Shown here: in pieces, positions 8,572-17,342 of the stretch
Numbering within the stretch: the first letter of the stretch is position 1
How the letters are laid out: every line of letters begins with the position of its first letter
Source: Haloterrigena turkmenica DSM 5511
Lineage (GTDB): Archaea > Halobacteriota > Halobacteria > Halobacteriales > Natrialbaceae
Direction: 5' to 3'
Length of the DNA stretch: 64,000 nt
NCBI RefSeq assembly: GCF_000025325.1
Contig: NC_013744.1
Location: 248,001 to 312,000 of the forward strand
Notes under the pieces: model-generated
Database searches by the model: none
What the model was told of the DNA's origin: nothing
Seen by the model: the letters and a program-made list of their open reading frames with translations, nothing else
Program-made: the position numbers and the translations under genes

Positions 8572-9372
8572 ATGCCAGTCATCCAGTGCAACGGAGCCGA
8601 TCTCTATTACGAGGATCACGGCGCGGGCCAACCAATAGTCTTCCTCCACGGTGGGGGAGATGGTCTCAGGTACTTTGAACCGCAGTTGACCGGCCTCTCG
8701 AACGAGTACCGAACGATCGCGTTCGATTTCAGAGGCCACGGTCGGTCCGAGAAGACGGACTTGGGGCATACACTACCGCAGTACGCACAGGATTTACGTG
8801 CGTTTCTCGACCAGCTCAATCTCGATAACATCGTTCTCGTCGGCTGGTCGATGGGTGCGATAGTGTCGTGGGAGTACATCGATCAGTTCGGCACAGATCG
8901 ATTACTCGCATTGATCGATGTCGATATGGAACCATCGCCGCTACAACGGGAGGGTTACGACTACGGCAGTTACACCGTGGAAGGGCTCAGGGAAACCCTC
9001 GCTCGTATCCAGACGAATCCATTGGATCTCACCGATCAATCAATAGACGCACTGCTCAAAGATTCACCCTCCTGGGAACTGCGGACCATGATGTTTGACG
9101 AAGGATCTCGGACCCCGCCTCCAATTCAAGGGGCAATGCTTCTCGAATTGACGCGTGATTACCGAGACGTGCTTCCCGAAATTGATGTCCCGACGTTAGT
9201 TTGCGCCGGGGCGGACGAAACGTGGCGGAGCGTTGCATCCGTCGAGTACGTTGCGGAACTCATTCCGGATGCTCAATTTGAACGCTTCGAGGAAAGCGGA
9301 CACTGTATTACCGTCGAAGAACCAGAACGATTCAATCACATCGTGAGTGATTTCGTCGAATCATTCGGCTGA
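8572..9372 (+). CDS. Alpha/beta hydrolase, copy 2 of a tandem pair
   Basis: 266 residues, clearly paralogous to the preceding gene over its whole length (same QCNGADLYYED opening, FLHGGGDG, DFRGHGRS, elbow GWSMG with Ser93, SGHCITVEEPERF at the end). Divergence between the two is considerable in the lid region (about 125-190), which usually sets substrate choice, so the pair may act on different substrates. It is followed within five bases by another repeat-A-like sequence. The next regulator (9776-10585) is convergent. Confidence 0.88.
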   Translation: MPVIQCNGADLYYEDHGAGQPIVFLHGGGDGLRYFEPQLTGLSNEYRTIAFDFRGHGRSEKTDLGHTLPQYAQDLRAFLDQLNLDNIVLVGWSMGAIVSWEYIDQFGTDRLLALIDVDMEPSPLQREGYDYGSYTVEGLRETLARIQTNPLDLTDQSIDALLKDSPSWELRTMMFDEGSRTPPPIQGAMLLELTRDYRDVLPEIDVPTLVCAGADETWRSVASVEYVAELIPDAQFERFEESGHCITVEEPERFNHIVSDFVESFG

Positions 9373-9775
9373 ATTTATACCTTCTATTCAGTACGGCCCC
9401 GAATATCACTCAAATCTGTTAAACCGGCGGCAGTCAGTAAGCACATCTACTGAGCGGCCATTTCTGTCTCATCCTTGTGAAAGACACTGCGTTCTCTGAC
9501 ATAGTGGAGTGTTCAGTATAGGGCAAGCAGTTGCCAAAGTGGCTATCGATCTATCCGAAATCTACCAAAAGTCATCTGCTGAATATAGAGGAGGAGTTCA
9601 GCACGACGATCTCGTTTGTTTCACGCCCGCCCTACTGAACCAGCCGTTCTATAGATCTGCGAACTTAGTGCTGATGCTTCTACCATCTATCGGAGATGTT
9701 GACTGAGTCGTGCTGATAGACAGCGCGTATTCATTAACTGCGTCCGCTACCTAACGCCGTAGAGCGCACCACGTG
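9373..9775. other. Repeat-rich intergenic region
   Basis: Between convergent genes. 9376-9450 starts with ATACCTTCTATTCAGTACG and contains cagtcagtaagcac. It aligns with 11521-11600, which has the same start and ggtcagtaagcat at a similar distance. 9519-9594 is a clear copy of repeat A. No coding region is seen. Confidence 0.55.
9519..9594 (-). repeat. Interspersed repeat A, copy 2
   Basis: Shares agggcaagcagtt, ggctatcgatctatccgaa and tgctgaatatagag in order with copy 1 at 3945-4022. Confidence 0.7.
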
Positions 9776-10585
9776 TTAGGCCTCCGGCAACATCGTCGGG
9801 TTGAGAGGCTCAGCCTCATCACGGTAGTCCTCGTAGAGTGACTTCGCCCACGAGACAACAACTGGATCATCAGTTACCACCAACCCTTCAACTCCATTCT
9901 GATCGTCCTCGCTCAACCAGAATCCGACTGTTGTATCGATTATATGGAAACTAATTGGAACTTCTCCATCGTACAAAAGAACATCGCCTCTCTCTGCACG
10001 TGTCTGCCAGATTGGTATCTGTTTCGGCTCTTCGCCAAGAGTATCGAACCAACTGGCTTCGATCACGGATTCAGAATCTAACTGTCCATGCATCGACTGA
10101 TCGTGGATTAATTTCACAAACCGGCTGACGGCAAGTCGGACAAGCGACCGCTTCTTGTTCGCAGCACGGATCCACTCCGCTAAATAATCGAACGGCTCAA
10201 CGGGATTCGTCTCGGTCGGCGTTATAATGTCGGCATCACGGAAATGCCGTGGATCAAGTTCACGAGCAGGTGGCGGAAGAAATCGGATCATCTCTCCGAG
10301 ATGCCGGATACCCTTGACGGTCTGTAGGTAGTCGTGGAACTCGTTGGTCATGGTTTCTCCCCTGTCCGTGAGTTCGTATTGACTGCCCTCTGAGTCGATC
10401 CATCCCTGTGATTCCCCCTTGTTGAGGATGCGGGTAACGGTAGACCGTGAAGCTCCCGTCTGTTCTGCAAGGGCGCGACCCGTCGTCGACCCGTCGATGA
10501 GTGCTTCGAACACCCGCATGCTGTATGGCGAATTTACGAAGATTTGGACCTCTTCCAGCGCCTCATTCGTGTCGGATGTTGGCAT
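9776..10585 (-). CDS. Winged-helix regulator, FilR1-type family
   Basis: 269 residues. The winged helix at about 10-80 has GRALAEQTGASRSTVTRILN as helix-turn-helix and LTDRGE in the wing. The remainder aligns in outline with the other FilR1-type proteins here (PVEPFDYLAEWI against EPVERLTQLI; RGDVLLYDGEVPISFHIID; ALYEDYRDEAEPLNP-like end), although it has lost the Cys-rich GICC block. It is divergent from the Tat-exported DUF1330 protein at 10855. In this window these regulators tend to lie divergent from an enzyme gene, which suggests local control. Confidence 0.82.
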   Translation of the reverse strand: MPTSDTNEALEEVQIFVNSPYSMRVFEALIDGSTTGRALAEQTGASRSTVTRILNKGESQGWIDSEGSQYELTDRGETMTNEFHDYLQTVKGIRHLGEMIRFLPPPARELDPRHFRDADIITPTETNPVEPFDYLAEWIRAANKKRSLVRLAVSRFVKLIHDQSMHGQLDSESVIEASWFDTLGEEPKQIPIWQTRAERGDVLLYDGEVPISFHIIDTTVGFWLSEDDQNGVEGLVVTDDPVVVSWAKSLYEDYRDEAEPLNPTMLPEA

Positions 10586-10854
10586 ATATCTCCCCCTTTG
10601 TGTCGGTCGCTATGTCCCAGAGTTGCTAATAGCTTGTGCGCGGGGTGAAGATCGGTGCAGGGGCTCGAAAACTCCCCATCGAGTAGGGCTATGAATCTCG
10701 CGATGGTAGGTGCCACCAAGGAACAGGGGGGTGAGAATCAACCATCGAATACGAGGAAAAGCGAATCGAAGGATAGCCGAAAGAGAAGTGATCAGGAATA
10801 CACGAACCGACGTACGGTGATAAGAACCAGCGGTGGCCGTAGGAGAATGTGATC

Positions 10855-11328
10855 ATGACGAACGAACCGAATCCAGACGGCGTCTTGCGCCGAACGCTGT
10901 TGAAAGCGGGGGCGGTCACAGCAGGCGCACTCGGAATGCTCCCGTCTGCAACAGCGAGTGGCCGTGCGAAGGAATCGCAGACTGACGAAACGACTAGAAG
11001 CGAATCTGCTCAATCCCAGAAGGGATATGTGATTACTGTCGAGGGGGTAACCGACAGGGAGCGGTTTATGAACGAATATCTTCCTGTTGCTGGAGAGACA
11101 ATTGTCGCGCATGGCGGCGAGGCGCTCGTTCTCTCGTTTAATCCGACCGTGCTTGACGGTGAATGGGGTCATGACGTGACGAGCGTCTTGGAATTCCCAT
11201 CCGTTCAAGCAGCGAGGGAGTGGTATGCCGATGACGCCTTGCAAGAAGTCCGGCCGATTCGCCACGAGACCACTGCCTACTCCAATAAGATCGTCACCTC
11301 TCAATACTCCCCGGAAGATAGCGCGTAA
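10855..11328 (+). CDS. Tat-exported DUF1330-family protein
   Basis: 157 residues from the Met in MTNEPNP; a Met two codons earlier is also possible. A twin-arginine signal is visible: LRRTLLKAGAVTAGAL (about 10-25) with cleavage expected after the Ala-rich stretch ending TASG. The mature part from GYVITVEGVTD onward has the DUF1330/dimeric alpha-beta barrel pattern (FMNEYLPVAGETIVAHGGEA, then EFPSVQAAREWYAD). Cytoplasmic DUF1330 proteins are small barrels of unclear role; an exported version is unusual. It is divergent from the regulator at 9776-10585. Confidence 0.8.
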   Translation: MTNEPNPDGVLRRTLLKAGAVTAGALGMLPSATASGRAKESQTDETTRSESAQSQKGYVITVEGVTDRERFMNEYLPVAGETIVAHGGEALVLSFNPTVLDGEWGHDVTSVLEFPSVQAAREWYADDALQEVRPIRHETTAYSNKIVTSQYSPEDSA

Positions 11329-11931
11329 GAAATTCCACTATTTTTCTCCGCGACAAATCGGATGCAACCCCCCAACGTGAAGCGGTAGAGAAATACTCGG
11401 AGGGACGTGAGAATTCTTTCAACTATATCATGTTCTATGTAGATCCATCTGTCTAATACGATATTCTTGCCCTGTATTGAGCGTTCGACCTTCTACCTTG
11501 GTTGCTCCTCACTCCGTGCCATATCCGCGCTCTGTATTCATCACGACTCTTCGAACAGATACTCTGATTGGCAGGAATCCCAGCGGTCAGTAAGCATCTC
11601 TGTATAACAGCTGTTTCAGACAACATCACGTCTGAAGAATAGGATTTCAACAGGGCCAAATCTGGTGTCTTCCTCGCGTGATCTTGAGTGGACTGTCCAT
11701 CTTGCGTGTTCCTGGCCGACTGTCCACCGTTCGCCAGCAGCGGCGGCCACGGTGCGGTGCTGGGCGTTCGCCGCGATCCTGTCCGTTCGGGCATCGATCG
11801 TCCGTCTGTTACCGCTGTCTTGCGACCAGACTCGAGAGTCCTTGGTGAAGTGGTATCGAAAGATACGGAGGGGGTGGTGATAACGAATTAACGTCAGAGG
11901 CACTTGACGCCCTCGTCGGGGGATTCAACCG
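11329..11931. other. Repeat and IS-end graveyard, no gene
   Basis: Contains repeat-A-type ends (11461-11481, cttgccctgtattgagcg; 11521-11540, atatccgcgctctgtattca), a solo IS end at 11641-11657 and a repeat-B block at 11688-11712. I see no reading frame worth calling. Confidence 0.55.
11641..11657 (-). mobile_element. Solo terminal repeat of an IS5-type element
   Basis: The reverse complement reads GGCCCTGTTGAAATCCT, one mismatch from the left end of the IS5-type element at 24879 (GGCTCTGTTGAAATCCT). No transposase lies beside it, so it is a leftover end. Confidence 0.5.
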
Positions 11932-12078
11932 TCACCGATCTCCCTCTACGGAATACTCACTCGTGTACTCCCAAGCGTCGAGGTCGTACCAGATCGTGGC
12001 TACGTGCGTTTTTGCGTCGTGCTCGTCGGGATCAACGCGCTCGCGAATCTCATCGAACGTCCTCAATCGGCGGGGCAT
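11932..12078 (-). CDS. Small hypothetical protein, 48 aa
   Basis: Starts MPRRLRTFDEIRERV and ends WEYTSEYSVEGDR. It is acidic in the second half like haloarchaeal proteins. A TATA-like tgtaaaaaag lies about 20-28 bases before the ATG. It follows the cupredoxin gene on the same strand with a gap of 109 bases and may have its own promoter. No family recognised. Confidence 0.45.
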   Translation of the reverse strand: MPRRLRTFDEIRERVDPDEHDAKTHVATIWYDLDAWEYTSEYSVEGDR

Positions 12079-12187
12079 GCGGTAGGCTGTGACTTTTTTA
12101 CAGGGTGTCTGCCGCGCACTTCTCGAATGATGCGAGAGGAGCAACGATTCTCCAGCCGGATACCTGTCTTCTATTGCTTGAGGTGGC

Positions 12188-12610
12188 TCATTCGATCCGA
12201 ATCGTTCCGACCATCCCAGAACTCTCGTGTGGGATACAATAGTATCCGTACGTTCCGGGTTGATCGAACGTGTGCTTGTAGTCCTCGCCCGGAGCGATGA
12301 GCCCCTCGTTGATCCGGTTTCTCGCAGCACGCTCTGACTCGAAGCCACCACTTGCGAAGTACGCGGCCTCGTCTGGAATCTCGTCTTCGTACGCTGTGAC
12401 CGTGTGCTGGATGTCGCTCTCGTTCGTCCACGTTACCGTCTCCCCAGATTTGATCGTCGTAGTCTTCGGCTCAAACGTGTGGTTGTCGGGCATCGTGATG
12501 GTCTGGATCGACGATGCCTGCCCGCTCAAACATCCAGCGGTGCTGAGAGTCGCTAGGGTGGCAGTGCTAAGTCGCAACACCGTCCGCCGATCGTAATACT
12601 TGAGCGACAT
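12188..12610 (-). CDS. Cupredoxin (halocyanin/plastocyanin-like) lipoprotein
   Basis: 140 residues. Twin Arg at 8-9 and a hydrophobic stretch lead to a lipobox STAGC with Cys27, so the protein is expected to be exported and lipid-anchored on the outer face. The mature domain is a type-1 copper cupredoxin. Likely ligands are His69 (DIQHTV), Cys125 and His128 (YYCIPHESSGM) and Met133. It could pass electrons to or from the multicopper oxidase encoded upstream. It is the third gene of the operon, 24 bases after the ZIP transporter gene. Confidence 0.88.
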   Translation of the reverse strand: MSLKYYDRRTVLRLSTATLATLSTAGCLSGQASSIQTITMPDNHTFEPKTTTIKSGETVTWTNESDIQHTVTAYEDEIPDEAAYFASGGFESERAARNRINEGLIAPGEDYKHTFDQPGTYGYYCIPHESSGMVGTIRIE

Positions 12611-12634
12611 TGTAACAGAATTGGGCGATGTCTA

Positions 12635-13885
12635 TTAGAGCGCCACGAGGAGGTCGGTCACGTACATAACGCCGAGGCCGAACAGGAATGCAAGCAGATT
12701 CGTGGCGCTGGCCACGCGACCGCCCGCATCCCGAACCATTCGCGCGATCTCCCAGTTGACCTGCAGGATCGCACCAACCCCGATCGCGAGGAAGAAGGCG
12801 CCGATCGTCGGCGAGTACGCGAGACTACCGATCCAGCCACCGAGGATGACGGGTGCGCCGGCGATAACGCCGAGTGCGGCGAAGTGCTTGAGCGACGGGC
12901 GTTTTCCGCGGGCAACCGGTGCAACGACGGCCGGGCCTTCCGTCACGTTGTGGAGCATGAACCCAATCACGAGGAATGCACCGAGCGACACGCGCCCGAG
13001 TGCAAACGAACTCCCGATAGCAAGTCCCTCCGCGAGGTTGTGCAGACCGATCCCTACCGCGACCAGATAGGCGATCCAGAGACCGCTACTCGCCCGACTA
13101 TCGCCAGCGGCGACACGGCCCTCACGCCACGCACTGATCGCCTGGACCAGAAGAAGTGCGCCAAAGATTCCGAAGACGACCAGGAGGTTGCCCTCGTACG
13201 CGCCTGGAACCCGCTCGGCGAGTTCGAACGCCTCGAACCCGGCATCGAACGCCAAGAAGCTCAGTACGCCGGCCGCGAATAAGAGCACGGCGTGCAGCCA
13301 CCGATCGCTCATCGTCTTGATGTAGGGGAACCACAGCATCCCGAGTGCGACCGGGATGACACCGACGAACAGCCCGATGACTGCAAGCGTCCCGAGCAGA
13401 CTGAGGCTAAATCCGGGTGACTGACTCGGAGCGACGATCGTGTTATGGACCGTCGATCCGTCAGAGAGGACGAGAGCGACCTCGAGATCCCACCCCGGGT
13501 TCCAGTGATACGGAACCACGATCTGTGCGCTTTCCATCGGGGCGAGCGTTTGGTCACCACCGGCTCCGTCGACCCGGAAATTCCAGTAGGCTTCATCGAC
13601 GAGGACCTGTGATATCGTCACGGATTCGGGCCCGTTATTCGTCACGTGCAGTACGACCGTGTCGTCGCTCGGAAGCGTTGTGTGCGTGACCGTCACGTCC
13701 GGGAGCGGTGTGCCGCTTTGAACACCGGCAAGCGGTGACGTGAACGCGAACACACCCAGGACGAGCACGAGCAACACGATCGGGAGTAACGCGCTGACCC
13801 ACCGCGGTAATCCGAGGGGCTGTGTGGTCTCGTTCTCGGCTGGTACACCACCGTCCGTCGTCAAGTGTTCTCCTTTGTCCGTCAT
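12635..13885 (-). CDS. ZIP-family metal transporter with extracytoplasmic domain
   Basis: 416 residues. One N-terminal membrane segment (about 29-50) is followed by a beta-rich domain of about 100 residues (60-155), then at least seven helices. The ZIP metal-site motifs are H282-N-L-A-E286-G and H312-N-V-T-E316-G. ZIP proteins move Zn, Fe or Mn into the cytoplasm. The extra N-terminal domain, seemingly outside the cell, is not part of standard ZIP proteins and may capture metal or dock with the oxidase or cupredoxin. The gene starts one base after the stop of the multicopper oxidase gene. Confidence 0.88.
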   Translation of the reverse strand: MTDKGEHLTTDGGVPAENETTQPLGLPRWVSALLPIVLLVLVLGVFAFTSPLAGVQSGTPLPDVTVTHTTLPSDDTVVLHVTNNGPESVTISQVLVDEAYWNFRVDGAGGDQTLAPMESAQIVVPYHWNPGWDLEVALVLSDGSTVHNTIVAPSQSPGFSLSLLGTLAVIGLFVGVIPVALGMLWFPYIKTMSDRWLHAVLLFAAGVLSFLAFDAGFEAFELAERVPGAYEGNLLVVFGIFGALLLVQAISAWREGRVAAGDSRASSGLWIAYLVAVGIGLHNLAEGLAIGSSFALGRVSLGAFLVIGFMLHNVTEGPAVVAPVARGKRPSLKHFAALGVIAGAPVILGGWIGSLAYSPTIGAFFLAIGVGAILQVNWEIARMVRDAGGRVASATNLLAFLFGLGVMYVTDLLVAL

Positions 13886-13886
13886 G

Positions 13887-15146
13887 TTAGACCACCTCGA
13901 AGAAGCTCATCCAGCCGAGTTCGGCAAACTCCGATTGATGCGCGTGGAACATGTACAGTCCGGGTTCGTGATCCGAGTAGTCGATCTCGAGGATACCGCG
14001 CTGCGCCTGCGTCTGCATGATCGTATCCACAGTCTTGCGCGTTGGCGTCAGCGTCGTCCCATGGTCATAATAGTCGAAGAACTGCGAGTGCGTGTGGAAC
14101 GAATTGATGAGGTCGAACTCCGTGGCATTGGCGAGGTACACGCGCTGGAGTTCGTTCTTGTCAATCTGGATGGGGCGTTTCGTCTCGCCCGCCGTCCAGT
14201 TACCGTTGCCGTCGGTTTCACCGACCCCGTATCCGAACGCCCGTGTGTTCGCCGCGTAGACCTCGTTTCCGCCGTCGAAGTTGGTATCGAACGAGTTCAT
14301 TATCATTACCATCTCGTTGACGGCGTCGTTTTCGGCGTACTCGTGATTCCGACTCCTTGCCTCTTCGACGAGCTGTGTCCGGAAGTCGTCAGTAATCGGG
14401 CCAGGGTAATTGACGTAGTCGCGTGGGTTCTCCCTAACGCGTTCGGGGTCCGGATCAACGATGATCGTGCCGTAGAGTCCGCGGTGGATGTGCTCTTTCA
14501 GCGGGAGCGAGTGGCAGTGATAGAAGTGTGTGCCGGCGGGCTGGGCGATCCACTCGTAGGTGAAGGATTCCCCCGTATCGAGCACACCTGGCCCGTTCTG
14601 AGGGATTCCATCCATTCGCGGGTTGAGGTTCTTCAGATGCGGGTGAATCGTGTGAGCATGCCGTCCCAAGTTCGTGAACTTGATCCGGAGTAGGTCTCCC
14701 TCAACGGCGCGGATCGTCGGACCCGGCACCTGGCCGTTGTACGCCCATGCCTGGAACTCGACGCCCGGCGCGATGGTAATCGTCGTGTCGACGGCAGTTA
14801 CTTCGAACTCCCGGATGGTTCGGCCATCCACCTCGTAGATCTGCTGGGGAACGTTATCCTGTCCGCTGTCTCCGGTGTTGAACGCGGTGAGGAACTCGTG
14901 CGGGTCGAAATCCAGATCCTGGTATTCGCCCACCGTGCCGAAGTTGCCGTGTCCATCCTCGTCGTTGTGGCCGGGCGACACACTTGCTTGGGTACTCCCG
15001 AGTCCGACTGCTGCACTCCCGGCGACACCGAGACTGCCGAGTACTGTGCGACGACTGACGCTCGTTTCACCGGTGAGTGATTCGATCAATCGCTGTTCGA
15101 GACGTTCTGTGACGTCTGCTGCACTATCGTAATCTATCGAGGGCAT
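13887..15146 (-). CDS. Tat-exported multicopper oxidase, NirK/two-domain type
   Basis: 419 residues. Twin-arginine signal SRRTVLGSLGVAGSAAVG (31-48). Copper-binding motifs are HAHTIHPH, THFYHCHSLPLKEHIHRG, HTHSQFFDY and FHAHQSE near the C-terminus, the pattern of two-domain multicopper oxidases and copper nitrite reductases. At the place of the type-1 axial Met (HxxxGM) it has Leu (HIHRGLYG), typical of high-potential centres. Reaction inferred: oxidation of a metal or other substrate with O2 outside the membrane. It has a Shine-Dalgarno (GGAGGAG) before the ATG and a palindrome overlapping its promoter. First gene of the operon with ZIP and cupredoxin. Confidence 0.88.
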   Translation of the reverse strand: MPSIDYDSAADVTERLEQRLIESLTGETSVSRRTVLGSLGVAGSAAVGLGSTQASVSPGHNDEDGHGNFGTVGEYQDLDFDPHEFLTAFNTGDSGQDNVPQQIYEVDGRTIREFEVTAVDTTITIAPGVEFQAWAYNGQVPGPTIRAVEGDLLRIKFTNLGRHAHTIHPHLKNLNPRMDGIPQNGPGVLDTGESFTYEWIAQPAGTHFYHCHSLPLKEHIHRGLYGTIIVDPDPERVRENPRDYVNYPGPITDDFRTQLVEEARSRNHEYAENDAVNEMVMIMNSFDTNFDGGNEVYAANTRAFGYGVGETDGNGNWTAGETKRPIQIDKNELQRVYLANATEFDLINSFHTHSQFFDYYDHGTTLTPTRKTVDTIMQTQAQRGILEIDYSDHEPGLYMFHAHQSEFAELGWMSFFEVV

Positions 15147-15199
15147 GATCTCCTCCGCTGGTTGAGCCTACGGATACCCATATGCGCTAGTTGGCTCTT

Positions 15200-15225
15200 C
15201 CAATATATAAATTAGACGCGTCTAA
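15200..15225 (-). promoter_or_regulatory. TATA box and perfect palindrome TTAGACGCGTCTAA
   Basis: On the minus strand TTAGACGCGTCTAA (15212-15225) directly precedes a TATA box (atttatatatt, about 15203-15213). A second partial site with GAGTCTAGGCTAA lies next to it at about 15232-15247. The position over the transcription-factor-B side of the promoter fits a repressor. The form resembles operators of metal-dependent DtxR/SirR-type regulators, which suits an operon with a metal transporter; the binding protein is not in this window. Confidence 0.6.
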
Positions 15226-15437
15226 ACTTTGAGCGAGTCTAGGCTAATTAGAGCTGGTGGATTTTCGAGCTGTTTAGTTAGTACCCTCAGTGAGAGGTAC
15301 TGGAACGATGCGGAGCGGCGAGTCGGCTAGCAGTAGATTCCGGGTAACCGCGCCCGCGGTTCGGCTCGTGTTTCGGTTTTGGCACTGATTGACCCGTCCG
15401 CAAGGAATATAATGAACGTTACTCAAGAACCACGTGT

Positions 15438-17060
15438 ATGGAGGTCCCACTCCTCGTAACAGACTTTCTTGACCGGGCGCGCAAGTACTATGGCGACGAG
15501 GAGGCCGTCGTCGCGACGACGGGCGAACGCTACACCTACGACGACTTGGGCGATCGCGCTGATCGACTCTCTGCGGTACTCCGGGAGCGGGGCATCGAGA
15601 AGGGCGATCGGGTGGCAGTGCTCGACCCGAACACCCACTACCACCTCGAGTCGGCCTATGGGATTATGCAGCTCGGGGCGATCCATACGCCGCTGAACTA
15701 TCGTTTGACGTCCGAGGACTACGAATACATGCTCGACGACGCAGGCGTCGACGCCGTCATCGCGGACTACGAGTACGCCGAGAGGATCGACGCCGTTCGT
15801 GACGAGGTGCCGACGGAGACCTTTATCGCGACCGACGCCGATGCCCTCAATGGATGTGACGGGGAGTGGGAGGACTTCGAGACCCTCATCGATGACGCCT
15901 CGCCTGAGTACGACCGTCCCGAGATGAGCGAGGACGACGTCATCACGATCAACTATACTTCGGGGACGACAGGTGATCCGAAGGGGGTCATGCGGACCCA
16001 CCGCACTGAGGCCCTACACGCCCAGTTGGTGACGATCCACCACGAGATCACCGACGACGACGTCTACCTCTGGACGCTGCCGATGTTTCACGTCAACGGC
16101 TGGGGCCACATCTACGCGATCACGGGAATTGGCGCGAAACACGTCTGTACCCGCGGCGTCGACGCCGAGACGAATCTCCGGCAGATCCGCGAGGAGGACG
16201 TCTCCTTCCTGTGCTGTGCGCCGACCGTGCTGACGCTGTTCGAGGAGTACCTCATGGACGAGGACGTGCCGACGACGGGCGACGCACCGATGCGGGTCAC
16301 TGCGGCTGGCGCCGCTCCCCCCGAGAGTATCATCGAGACCGTCGAGGAGGAGTTCGGCTGGCACTTCCGCCAGCTCTACGGCGCGACCGAAACCGGCCCT
16401 CTGATCGGCACCTCCGCGACCCGGCGGCTGATAGACGAGGACAGCGCGGAGCGATTCGCGCTGAAGAAGCGACAGGGGATCGCCCCCCTCGCAACTGAGG
16501 TCGAGGTCGTTGACGACGATGGTGAGGAGGTGCCCTGGGACGACGAGACGATCGGCGAGATCGTCGTTCGGGGCAACCAGGTGATGGACGGCTACTGGGA
16601 GAAACCCGAGGAGACTGAGGAGTCGTTCGACGACAAGCGCGAGGGCTGGTTCCACACGGGCGATCTGGCCGTCGTCAATGAGGACGGGCTGATGGCGATC
16701 CAGGACCGCAAGAAGGACATCATCGTCTCCGGCGGCGAGAACATCTCGAGCATCGAACTTGAGGACGTGCTGTTCGACCACCCCGACGTCGCCGACGTGG
16801 CGATCATCCCTACGCCGAGCGAGAAGTGGGGCGAGACGCCGAAGGCGTTCGTCGTTCCGGCGAGCGGCGATCCCGAGAATCCGCCGGTCACCAAGGATGA
16901 CCTGACGGCATACACCCGCGAGCGGCTCGCCGGATACAAGGTCGTCCACCGCGTCGAGTTTGTCGACGAGCTGCCGAAGACGGCGACTGGAAAGACTCAG
17001 AAGTACGAACTCCGTGAGCGGGAGTGGGAGGACGAGGAGACGATGGTCGGACAGGGGTAG
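15438..17060 (+). CDS. AMP-forming acyl-CoA synthetase
   Basis: 540 residues, full length for the ANL superfamily. ATP-binding P-loop YTSGTTGDPKGV (173-184), YGATETGP in the middle, GWFHTGD ahead of the hinge, and the C-terminal catalytic Lys in KTATGKTQK. It activates a carboxylic acid to its acyl-AMP and then the CoA thioester. The layout is that of medium/long-chain fatty acid or aromatic-acid ligases; the substrate cannot be fixed. A TATA-like ggaatataatg lies about 25-33 bases before the ATG. It is divergent from the multicopper oxidase operon and stands alone. Confidence 0.92.
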   Translation: MEVPLLVTDFLDRARKYYGDEEAVVATTGERYTYDDLGDRADRLSAVLRERGIEKGDRVAVLDPNTHYHLESAYGIMQLGAIHTPLNYRLTSEDYEYMLDDAGVDAVIADYEYAERIDAVRDEVPTETFIATDADALNGCDGEWEDFETLIDDASPEYDRPEMSEDDVITINYTSGTTGDPKGVMRTHRTEALHAQLVTIHHEITDDDVYLWTLPMFHVNGWGHIYAITGIGAKHVCTRGVDAETNLRQIREEDVSFLCCAPTVLTLFEEYLMDEDVPTTGDAPMRVTAAGAAPPESIIETVEEEFGWHFRQLYGATETGPLIGTSATRRLIDEDSAERFALKKRQGIAPLATEVEVVDDDGEEVPWDDETIGEIVVRGNQVMDGYWEKPEETEESFDDKREGWFHTGDLAVVNEDGLMAIQDRKKDIIVSGGENISSIELEDVLFDHPDVADVAIIPTPSEKWGETPKAFVVPASGDPENPPVTKDDLTAYTRERLAGYKVVHRVEFVDELPKTATGKTQKYELREREWEDEETMVGQG

Positions 17061-17190
17061 CCGCCCCACTTTAGTTCTCAACCTTGCCCGTTGGTAGAAT
17101 GATGTTAGGACATATACCAAGGCACTGAAAATATATTTCTTAGCGTTGTGAGAGCTCGGATTGATGCATACAAAACAGACAGGACCCCTC

Positions 17191-17226
17191 AGTTAACCAA
17201 CACAGTAGGTTGTATGTTGGTTAACT
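17191..17226. repeat. Perfect 12-bp inverted repeat AGTTAACCAACA
   Basis: AGTTAACCAACA (17191-17202) and TGTTGGTTAACT (17215-17226) with a 12-base spacer. It lies in the gap between the convergent acyl-CoA synthetase and winged-helix genes. The core GTTAACCAAC also occurs singly near 20259 and 59624. It could be a terminator hairpin for convergent genes, a binding site or the end of a lost element. Confidence 0.55.
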
Positions 17227-17342
17227 CGGTGCGGAAATCCAGATCTCGACGTTCACTAGCCAGACAACTCACCGAGTTCAAGAACTGATGCTACCACATC
17301 GGACAAATGGGGAGAAGACGAGGCGGAACAATGGTCTATATC

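Noticed and set aside
16014-17120. 368-codon minus-strand open frame opposite the acyl-CoA synthetase
   Set aside because: Composition is typical of antisense of haloarchaeal coding DNA (Arg, Leu, Val, Asp repeats), and the synthetase is complete on the other strand.
17191-17226. Replication origin repeat
   Set aside because: No orc1/cdc6 gene nearby and the motif does not match the haloarchaeal origin recognition boxes I know.
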